In this document: positions 56,017 to 64,000 of the stretch, piece after piece
Position numbering within the stretch: position 1 is the stretch's first letter
Layout of the letters: each line of letters opens with the position of its first letter
NCBI GenBank assembly: GCA_946965045.2
Contig: OX337239.1
Coordinates: forward strand, 620,001-684,000
Source: Epithemia pelagica
Taxonomy: Eukaryota > Bacillariophyta > Bacillariophyceae > Surirellales > Surirellaceae
Direction of reading: 5' to 3'
DNA: 64,000 nt
Program-made: the position numbers and the translations under genes
Notes under the pieces: model-generated
What the model saw: only the letters and a program-made list of their open reading frames with translations
What the model was told of the DNA's origin: nothing
Database searches by the model: none

Positions 56017-56580
56017 AGAGGTTTTAGTCTCATTGGGGTGCTCTATTCGCTTTGCCCAGTGTTATTGACACAAAATTTCCATATCTTGCATCTCCGTCTG
56101 CATTCATTGTTTTGGATGATGCGGTGATGACAAAGGAAAGCTCGTTTTTTGACTCGTTTTGCTACTACATCACAAGATGCATACCTCTAAAGGCAATATC
56201 ATCGTCAGCACCTTTTGTCGTTCCACTCTGGAGGTAGAGCGTAGAAAAACAGTCCATCTTCAGAGGAGCCACTCTTTTAGATGTTTTTGGATGTCTTTCG
56301 TAGAAAATTCAGACTCAACGTGTGTCGACAATCCCGGAACCCAGTCGGAGCCCTGTGACTACGATACGGCATTGATTTTAGTCAGAGGGTGCATGATCTT
56401 CGTTTTGGTGCTAAGAATGATAACAACAGAAGAGCAATAACAACAGACTGGCATTTGACTACGATACGCAGTTGATTTTCTCATATCCCACTCCCGATTA
56501 AACACACCCAGTTTTTCAATCCCATTTCCTTTTAAAACTCCGGGTACCCTTCCAATCACGCACGCCCCCCGGCCAAGGGC

Positions 56581-57018
56581 TACCGTAATTTGCGCATTCC
56601 TGTCCCCCCTATAGTCCTGTCCCCCCCACTCCCCTTAAACCATACATGGCCCCCTAACTTTTTATCTGTAGGTTCTTTCTGGGCTTATGGGTTACCCCCA
56701 CATTCCTCACGTTCCGAGCTTTCTATCGCACTGCCTGACATTACATGGGAGTGAATCAAAGAGGAGAAACAAGAGATAAAGCATGATGGGTATTATGATT
56801 AGGGTTAAGGCTACGCATTGAAGCACGGTCTTTCCCCTGACTGGAATTGTGCGACCAAACCTTATCTACAACCCCGAGGTTGAAAATTAATTTACTAAGA
56901 AATTAATTGTACTGTGTGAATGGAATCTTAAGAAAAATTATCAAAAATTGCCTAGTCCTGTCCCCCTCCTCTTGATTTTTGTACATTCCGGGGGGACAGG
57001 AATCCGCAAATTACGGTA
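56581..57018. mobile_element. Short AT-rich MITE with TA target site
   Basis: Ends match over 28 bases as inverted repeats with one mismatch: TACCGTAATTTGCG then CATTCCTGTCCCCCC at the left, reversed at 56993-57018. If TA is the target duplication, the repeat begins CCGTAATTTGCG, as in Tc1/mariner-type MITEs. CCTGTCCCCC recurs inside near both ends (56618, 56955). No coding capacity. Confidence 0.75.
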
Positions 57019-57158
57019 GTCGCCTATGTATTCCAAAGAGCATTGGATATATATACAAACAACACGCTTTCATCGTGACCATAAAATTGGCCACCCCGCG
57101 CTGGACAAATTCAAATCCATTTCCAGTTCAAAAACCGTCACATAGTTTGCATCCTATC

Positions 57159-57545
57159 ATGGTGGACAATGACGCTCAGCCCCTATCTGAGGATAACCTG
57201 GTTCCTATCCAAGATCTAACACAACAATACCTGGATGATCTCTTTGCATCATTGGACAAAGAATGGCACTCGCCACTACAATTCCAAATGCATGTAGGCA
57301 ACAATTGTGCCAACAGTGACACAACTGTGGAACTGGACATTTGTGCCTTCTTTGGCCGACTACAAGCAGCGAATGGCATCAAGGGCAAGTACGCATACTT
57401 TGATCGTAGCACATACCCTCCTCTCCAATCTGCAGATGAACTCTCAAACCAAACAAGATATCGTTTGAACCGTCTCAAAAAGGGCTTTCCAACGAGCCAT
57501 TCAATGTTGAAATCCGACTTACATGTAGAAAGTTATCAAGGGTAG
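57159..57545 (+). CDS. Small uncharacterised protein ending inside a tandem array
   Basis: 128 residues from the ATG at 57159. The sequence is compositionally normal (LDDLFASLDKEW, VELDICAFFGRLQAAN, YAYFDRSTYPPLQ) and not driven by simple repeats, which supports coding. The final 33 codons lie in the first unit of the 178-bp array, and later units repeat that coding end without the upstream part. It may be the intact end of a gene whose tail was amplified, or a fragment of a transposon gene. No domain recognised. Confidence 0.4.
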   Translation: MVDNDAQPLSEDNLVPIQDLTQQYLDDLFASLDKEWHSPLQFQMHVGNNCANSDTTVELDICAFFGRLQAANGIKGKYAYFDRSTYPPLQSADELSNQTRYRLNRLKKGFPTSHSMLKSDLHVESYQG

Positions 57546-58098
57546 TAGGAGAGAGTGCTGGAACAGCCACCAAAAAGACCCCAAATTCCAAAATCAAATC
57601 GCTTCTGAAGGACCAAAGCAATCAAACCAAACAAGGTATCGTTTGAACTGTCTCAAAAAGGGCTTTCCAACGAGCCATTCAATGTTGAAATCCAACTTAC
57701 ATGTAGAAAGTTACCAAGGGTAGTAGGAGAGGGTGCTGGAACAACCACCAAAAAGACCCCAAATTCCAAAATCAAATCGCTTTTGAAGGACCAAAGCAAT
57801 CAAACCAAACAAGATATCGTTTGAACCGTCTCAAAAAGGGCTTTCCAACGAGCCATTCAATGTTGAAATCCGACTTACATGTAGAAAGTTATCAAGGGTA
57901 GTAGGAGAGAGTGCTGGAACAGCCACCAAAAAGACCCCAAATTCCAAAATCAAATTGCTTCTGAAGGACCAAAGCAATCAAACCAAACAAGGTATCGTTT
58001 GAACTGTCTCAAAAAGGGCTTTCCAACGAGCCATTCAATGTTGAAATCCAACTTACATGTAGAAAGTTATCAAGGGTAGTAGGAGAGAGTGTTGGAAA
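57445..58098 (+). repeat. 178-bp tandem array with A-B-A-B higher-order pattern
   Basis: Units start at 57445, 57623, 57801 and 57979, exactly 178 bp apart; the last is truncated near 58098. Units 1 and 3 share AGATATCGTTTGAACCG and ATCCGACTTAC, while units 2 and 4 share GGTATCGTTTGAACTG and ATCCAACTTAC. So the repeat is effectively a 356-bp dimer duplicated once. Confidence 0.9.
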
Positions 58099-59196
58099 AG
58101 GAAGGGAAGGCTGTGAGAGTGGGTTTTTTGGCCCGTCTCATGCAACATGCAAGTACAAAGGTAGTAGGTGATTTTCTTCGGGAGACCGTTGGAAGAGGGG
58201 ACAGTTGATACACGTGCCTTGACACGTGCCTGGAGCGGCAGCATGGGGTGCTGACAGGCGTGGGAATGCAGATGGGGTCAGTTCTTATGCGACTGAAAGC
58301 GACCAAAAAACTGGGTGTGGTTAATCGGGGATCTCATGTCTCATTACAACAAACTGCTGCACCTTTTCACTTTTTGGACAAATAATATATCATGAATATA
58401 GATCATGAATTGTATGCTTTGTGCTTTGTCGTCGGTATACATCTTGCTATGATCTCTGGGTTCTTGTTAAAAGTGTTATGGATTGTCGAAGACCTTGACA
58501 AAATTGACAAAAAATAATAATGTCAAACGATCTGGAATCTGGACGATTCGTCATGGTCGGGAAAAGGCTTTAGTCTGAAAGGATACGAGTGAGGTCATAG
58601 TCATTGATAAAGTCATTTAAGTACGAGAGTAGGAGATCAAGAATGTTATTGGGCTTATGCTCATGAGAAAGTGGTAGGGTCCTTTCATATGATTGTGGTT
58701 TGTGATGACTGATGACTCATCTTCTGTTGCCGATGTTATCAAAAAGTAAAAACTGTCTTGGGTCTCGGGCGTCTGGATTAGACATTCCAAGTTATGGGGA
58801 TGTTGTTGAATTTTCCACAGCCGATTGTCGATCTCTTGTTTGCCGATGATTCACTGTTTGAGCACAATATTCCTACTTCTACCTCTATTGTCAATTGAGA
58901 AGCGGGCTTGTTCGATTTCCTCCAAAGAGCATTGTTAGCAAGGTCACAATGACCAGATGGTTCCAGAGAACACTTCTGGGTTTCTCCTTCTCTTTTGTCT
59001 TTTGCCGAGCTTTTGCGATTTGCGAACTTGGACTCAGAGTGGTATCACTCCTTTGAGGTTTTGAGAGTTGAGACCCATCATGACCAGCACACAGCGTCAA
59101 CAACCTGAACCGGTCTCATAAAATCTGCTTTTTGCAGTTTGCAGTTTTCGAAGCACCAATACGACCAACGTTAAGTTGCATCCATACAAACCGAAG
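58099..59196. other. Intergenic
   Basis: No gene recognised in about 1.1 kb; AT-rich from 58380 to 58560. Confidence 0.45.
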
Positions 59197-59829
59197 ATGA
59201 AGTTGTTTTCCAACGTCCGACGATCGAAAGACACGAAACAAAATGGGGAAGTGATCGTTGACGATCAGCAACCGCATTTGTCTTCAAGTAATGCGTTGAG
59301 AATGGGTGTTACACAGACCATAACAGAAGTTCAAGAATCGCTCAACAACGATCAAGTCCAAGACAGCCAAGAAGAAAATCGAAGCAGCACCCATGTCGAC
59401 AGAAGTGACAGTCGTCTCGAGAATACACCCATGTCGATCCAAGAACCAAGTTACACTCCACCCGCGTCTGCAGATGCCATTGTCAACCTTCCTAATCTAT
59501 GCGTGTACTCCCACAACAAGGAGAAGATAGAGCGGACCTTGAACGGTTTGGAGTGTGGTGTTTGTTTTGATCCCCTGTCAGAAGGGGTGGCCATTACAAG
59601 ACTACCATGCGGACACATGTATCATGTGAACTGTATCATCGGTTGGTTGCTGCAGAACTGTACATGCCCAGAATGTCGGTATGAACTCCCGACAAACGAC
59701 AAGCTCTATGAAATCGGAAGACAGAAACGCATGAAGAATCGTGTTGAGCAATCCTGTTCGTGTCGACCTCCCTATCACGATTGCTTCCTTCTCCCAAAGA
59801 CTGACATGACGAATGAAAATGACAGTTAG
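59197..59829 (+). CDS. RING-H2 finger protein, probable E3 ubiquitin ligase
   Basis: 210 residues from the ATG at 59197; an in-frame TTG lies upstream at 59176. The N-terminal ~115 residues are polar and Gln/Ser-rich. A RING-H2 domain occupies about 119-163: C120-x2-C123, LPCGHMYHVNC, then CTCPEC, giving the C3H2C3 zinc ligand order with the hydrophobic/Trp residue (IIGWLL) that contacts E2 enzymes. No membrane segment or substrate-binding domain is seen, so the target is unknown. A short basic tail follows the RING. Confidence 0.85.
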   Translation: MKLFSNVRRSKDTKQNGEVIVDDQQPHLSSSNALRMGVTQTITEVQESLNNDQVQDSQEENRSSTHVDRSDSRLENTPMSIQEPSYTPPASADAIVNLPNLCVYSHNKEKIERTLNGLECGVCFDPLSEGVAITRLPCGHMYHVNCIIGWLLQNCTCPECRYELPTNDKLYEIGRQKRMKNRVEQSCSCRPPYHDCFLLPKTDMTNENDS

Positions 59830-60099
59830 GGTGCCGATTGACAAACCAGGGCTATCTTATAGCGACGGATGGGAAACGACTGCATAACTTTTTGCTACAA
59901 CTATCACTATAATTGTCGTACTAGTATATTCTTCTTTTATATTAAGAAACTCCTCTAGTCTCCAAATTTGATGACATCCTTATCCCTAAGCGCGACTATA
60001 TGTCGCACTGCGGCTCCACTATCACGTGAGGCATCCGAACTCTGAACCTCCTAGGAGTAGAAGTGACTACTCTTATGCTTCTAACATTGTGTTTTCTAT
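59830..60099. other. Short spacer between converging genes
   Basis: AT-rich, with an inverted CTCCTAGGAG motif near 60048. Nothing else seen. Confidence 0.4.
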
Positions 60100-61329
60100 T
60101 TATTCTTTCCTAGGTATTAATCTGACAACATGTTCACCCTCCAACGATCCCTCCAACGATCCTAAGAACAAATCATGATCATATTCATAACCCCCATCCA
60201 TTGCGTCGTGGACCATGTCATAGTTGGAACCCACACTGCTCAAGTCGCTGGAGCTGTCATCGTCCCAGTCACTTTCATCATCATCGTCGTCGTCGAGCGT
60301 GGTAATGGTGTCGGCCACGGTTTCCTCGTCTTCTCCTCGATTCGCAATCTCGGACATTACCCGTGCTTCCCTCGGACTCAACGCACCCTTGGCTACCATT
60401 TGGATTAGTTCCACTGATAGAGGTTCCAGTTTCATCAAAGATGCACTGATCGGCGCGGATACTGATAAAGGCGATATGCCCCTGCTCTCGTTCTGTGGAT
60501 GGACCAACAAGAGTTTATTGGTCACAGGGTTGGCATGATTATCAGCACAATGCATCGGCGGGAACATGCTGTCCATGTGTGCATCGAGCCAGTCTTTCCA
60601 TTGCTTCACGTGGTCCTTGTCTACGCAGGATAGGGGCAAGGCACCACGAGAATCTTTGAGAAACCACATGCAACGATCGCAGTCCACTGTGAGTTGGTGG
60701 ACAATGTCCAGAGCCGGTTGTGCTGCACCAGTCCAACAGGCATCATGTAGGGGTGTCCTTCCATAGTCATCGCAAATTTGCAAGGCGGCCCCGGCATGGA
60801 CCATGAGATTTAACAGTTCGGTATAACCACGACGACAGGCCATGTGGACCAAGGATTCGCCGTAGGCATTACAGGGGTTGGGCGAGAGTCCTGTAACCGT
60901 CAAGGCCTCATACATTCCTGAAATATTGTTGGTTTTAACAAGTTCCAACACTTTTGGCCCATAGCTGGCGAGTTGGAGCTCGGTCGGTCGATGGTAGTAT
61001 CCCGTGGAAAGCGTGTCGTATGTTCGGACATTATGATATCCTCGTTCTCGTAGTAGGCTGTCGAAATAGTCTTGTAATTCGCTTGCCGATGTCGGTTTGT
61101 GTACCTGACGTGTACTTATCGCAGAGTTTCGTTCCTCTTGAGCATTTTCGTTGCTGTTCCTGTTGACTTGACTTGTGTGATGGGTTGAATCCTCTGAAGC
61201 AGTCCGACAATTCTGAATGAACAAGGCTTGAAGGGAGGCTGGCACTCGTCCTTTTTGACGCAATGAAGTGGATGTATCTTCGCGACTCGGGCGCATGTGT
61301 TCATTACCCACAACTGCTCTTGCTTCCAT
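60100..61329 (-). CDS. Ankyrin-repeat protein, paralog 1
   Basis: 409 residues, one open frame from the ATG at 61329. A polar N-terminus has a short helix-like VPASLQALFIQN motif near residue 30. A conserved region at about 85-270 contains LQDYFDSLLRERGY, a VKTNNISGMYEAL helix pair, and two ankyrin repeats (GESLVHMACRRGYTELLNLM; DYGRTPLHDACW) followed by RCMWFLKDSRGALPLSCV. An LSPREARVM helix and an acidic Asp/Ser tail close it. Ankyrin repeats mediate protein contacts; partner unknown. The divergent gene at 62943 is a close paralog with an intron where this gene has none. Diatom genomes hold many proteins of this pattern, to my knowledge. Confidence 0.8.
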   Translation of the reverse strand: MEARAVVGNEHMRPSREDTSTSLRQKGRVPASLQALFIQNCRTASEDSTHHTSQVNRNSNENAQEERNSAISTRQVHKPTSASELQDYFDSLLRERGYHNVRTYDTLSTGYYHRPTELQLASYGPKVLELVKTNNISGMYEALTVTGLSPNPCNAYGESLVHMACRRGYTELLNLMVHAGAALQICDDYGRTPLHDACWTGAAQPALDIVHQLTVDCDRCMWFLKDSRGALPLSCVDKDHVKQWKDWLDAHMDSMFPPMHCADNHANPVTNKLLLVHPQNESRGISPLSVSAPISASLMKLEPLSVELIQMVAKGALSPREARVMSEIANRGEDEETVADTITTLDDDDDDESDWDDDSSSDLSSVGSNYDMVHDAMDGGYEYDHDLFLGSLEGSLEGEHVVRLIPRKE

Positions 61330-62942
61330 TGTTCGTCCCCTTTCGTAATCCTTTTTATATTTCCGATGGAGGTTTCACTTTATGAGAATTTGATGTCAAA
61401 CAGACTTTGTTTTGAGCTTTGTGGTGTGACGAATGACGAAAGCATTTTGTGAAACGAGGTCGGAGAAACGTGGCATGGGCAAAGGGCATAGATCACAGAG
61501 TACTATTACTCGTACACTGATTATATTCTCGAGATTGTTAAGTGTTTGGCTTTGTCACCCGCGTGACAACTCAGATTTTGGTTGCGCTGGTTCCAGGCAT
61601 GCGTTTCTCTCGAGCGAGCGACTGCCACAAGAGCAACCCAAAGCGAGCAAGAAGAACGACGGGGCCAGAAACCATTCCTCAGATTCCAAAGGATTCCCGC
61701 CAGATCACAGATCATGCAACACACTTTGGCAAAGCCGAGTCTTGCGTCTCGTCAGCACACTGGGTACGACTTTTTCATCGCTGGGCTTCCATGCAGTGCC
61801 GTCTCCTGCACACGTACTTTTGAAATCCAGTCTTGTGATTCGGAACCACACAGACAATCTTGGACCAAGACTGCATGCCGCCCTGCGAGATCGTTGAATA
61901 ACTGGGAAGGCAATTCGCCACCTGGTGGTTTTGTGTGTGGCTCGCGGCTACACCCTCATGGCACGAATCCATCCATCACCGTACCCTATAAAGAATGTAG
62001 AATATTGAGTTGCTGGTAGAGAAACTATTCCAAGGATACAAGTTACAGACAACAGAATCACACGCCAACCATGGAGATGGATTGCAATAGCACAGGTTAC
62101 TGGTGCTTTCGTATGAGAGTCCAAAATAGAAAGAGACAAGTTCTATCTACTAGGCTAGGGACACACGCCGACTGCAATTTTATTTTATTTCATGAATTCA
62201 GGATGAAGACGAAGAAGAAAGGCTTGGTCATGTCCCTCCCTGTTGAGAGAGTAGGAGTGGTAACATGGTGATGGACAAGGAATGAAACTCTAGGAGAACC
62301 TACCTACCTATCAAGAAAGGTAAAGGTGCAATGGTGTGGTGCGTCTTTCTTCCAATTTGTGAGGGGACGTTGGGGGATGAGAAGCGGTGTTAGGATTCTA
62401 TTGATTCTGGTAGGGATCTATCATGAATTCTAGATCGCGCCAGAAGACCTCATGACCACGTACGTGGTTGTCGGGAATTCTCCGAAGCCCAAGTAGAATC
62501 CTTTTACCCTACCAATATCCAGGTCGGCATGGCAACTCGCCACATCAGTCGCAGTCGCGGAAAGCGGCCACGTCTGTGATCGACTGTCACTGTTACAGTA
62601 CACAAACATCTGGGACTGATGCCCACGATTTGCCAAAAAATCTCAAGACGTCTTTCGGTAGTGGGCGCCACGTTGTCTTGGACGATGGGGCCTGCAAAAC
62701 GTGTGTGTGTGTGTGTGTTGTTTGTGCGAACCGGTTCATCTGTTTCGTGACACTCCCAGCAAGAGTCAGTATTGAGACCAGAGAGCCGTTCGGGAAAAAG
62801 GTGCTTTGAAGTGACACAAAAAGTCAATCCACAATCCACAATCCACTCTTTTGGTTGTCGCTTCGCTTGATCCATTAAGCCATAGATCCGTGTCAAACGT
62901 CTCTCGATCCTCGTGTCGCCTGGAGCCGCCACATCTCTCAAC
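61330..62942. other. Divergent intergenic region between ankyrin paralogs
   Basis: Contains both presumed promoters and a (TG)n tract at 62702-62719. Frames at 61433-62019 and 62504-63010 have no support. Confidence 0.5.
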
Positions 62943-64000
62943 ATGACAACCACCATGTCGCACCCCAAATCCAAGACCGATTCTGCTGAAATTTCCGCCA
63001 TGTGCAACAAGACCAGCCGTATTCCCTTGTCGGTTCAATCACTATTCCTTCAGTGCAATCTCGACGAGCCAACGGTAGACAACCACGAAGAACAACCACA
63101 AGAAGCACCTCAATCGTTGGCCCAAGAAATCAGCTCATCGACGGTAAGCTTGCCTTGGTTCGTTTCCTTTGGAGTGGTGTTGTCATGTCTCTTTCCACTC
63201 AATCATCCATTTCTCGTCCCTTCTTTGTGACTCTATCAACAGGCTAGTCCTCGTCCATCGACTTGCACCTCGACCTGTACCTTGCATGACTTTTTGGTTC
63301 AATTGTTGGAAGAACGTGGCTACACGGCACTTCCCACTTACGATACCTTGAAGACGAGCTACTACAGTCCTCCCACGGCCTGGCAATTGGCGAGTCATGG
63401 TCCCAAGGTTGCCGAAATGCTCAAAACCAACGACGTGGTGGGCATGTGCGAAGCCTTGGCCGTGGCTGGTTTGTCGCCCAATCCTTGCAATTCGTACGGC
63501 GAATCCTTGGTCCACATGGCCTGTCGTCGAGGACACGTGGTCTTGTTGCAACTCATGGTGGACGCGGGGGCCAGTTTGCAAATTTGCGACGATTATGGCC
63601 GCACACCCTTGCACGATGCCTGTTGGGCCGCCCAACCAGCCTTTGACATTGTGAAACGACTCACCTTGGATTGCGATCGAGCCATGTGGTTCCTCCGAGA
63701 TACCCGCGGATCCCTGCCCCTCTCCTATGTCCACAAGGATCATGAAGCGGAATGGAAATCGTGGATGGAGGCCAATATCGATGCCATGTTCCCCGCCTTG
63801 TCAACCAATGGCGAGGATGCTTGCCAAACGGTGATTCAAGAAATGGCACGGCAATTGTTCCAATCGGACGACATTCCACCACCTCCACAAGATGGTAGAC
63901 ATGTCGTCGTGGTCAAGAAACCGGTGGAATCCGCCAATGTTTCCTTGGAACTCATCAAAATGGTGGCCAATGGCAAAATGACGCCGTCCGAAGCCCGTCT
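62943..64000 (+). CDS. Ankyrin-repeat protein, paralog 2 (runs off the window)
   Basis: Exon 62943-63143 joins exon 63243 onward across a 99-bp intron (donor GTAAGC, acceptor ATCAACAG) in phase 0. The first exon carries RIPLSVQSLFLQCN, matching the VPASLQALFIQN motif of paralog 1. The second gives FLVQLLEERGYTALPTYDTL, KTNDVVGMCEAL, GESLVHMACRRGHVVLLQLM, DYGRTPLHDACW and AMWFLRDTRGSLPLSYV, collinear with paralog 1. It lacks two residues between the second ankyrin helix and the following block. At 64000 the frame is still open in a MTPSEARL segment matching LSPREARV, so roughly the acidic tail is missing. Partner and role unknown. Confidence 0.85.

Noticed and set aside
57445-58098. CRISPR-like regular spacing
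   Set aside because: The entire 178-bp unit repeats; there are no unique spacers, and the DNA is eukaryotic nuclear.

Overview
The window reads as nuclear DNA of a diatom, probably a raphid pennate. Evidence: a broken fucoxanthin-chlorophyll a/c binding protein gene; short introns of about 95-285 bp with GTAAGT/GTACGT-type donors; a GPCR-like protein, a GT60-type glycosyltransferase and a stramenopile-style 1,3-beta-glucan synthase relic; and a short nuclear copy of mitochondrial cytochrome b. The species cannot be named from the sequence alone. Genes are on both strands, with no operons. Splice sites below were placed by eye from frame continuity and protein motifs.

Layout. 1-2.1 kb: gene-poor, with a 1.17-kb terminal-inverted-repeat element. 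2.4-9 kb: a three-exon 7TM receptor, a small secreted protein and a two-exon type II membrane glycosyltransferase. 9-12 kb: degenerate repeats and a kelch pseudogene. 12-14.2 kb: a gene joining an AlkB-type 2OG-Fe(II) dioxygenase to an SRA-like domain. 15-17.2 kb: an MFS transporter with several lesions. 19.2-23.7 kb: one reading frame joining a NOTUM/pectin-acetylesterase-like ectodomain to an ABCG half-transporter, interrupted by one in-frame TAG. 24-34.4 kb: a segmental duplication carrying a dead and a live copy of an uncharacterised gene, a gene joining an acyltransferase to a PAP2 phosphatase, direct repeats with a cytochrome b insert, and tandem repeats. 35-47 kb: two more probable members of the uncharacterised presequence-bearing family, a mitochondrial bL35 gene, its dead duplicate, a decayed glucan synthase, a kelch exon and an FCP pseudogene. 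48-54.6 kb: two proteins with an RVxF motif and a WYS block, and a bile-acid/sodium symporter-like carrier. 55-58.1 kb: two more inverted-repeat elements and a 178-bp tandem array. 59-64 kb: a RING-H2 protein and two divergently transcribed ankyrin paralogs, the second running off the end.

The most notable points are three multidomain fusions (AlkB-SRA, esterase-ABCG, acyltransferase-phosphatase) and an apparent reciprocal loss after duplication of a head-to-head gene pair: bL35m survives at one locus and its neighbour at the other. The window is rich in decayed copies, so it looks like a recently duplicated, transposon-influenced region in which genes are gained and lost. Many three-base runs (CAA, GAC, ACC and their complements) create long spurious open frames on both strands, and these were left out.
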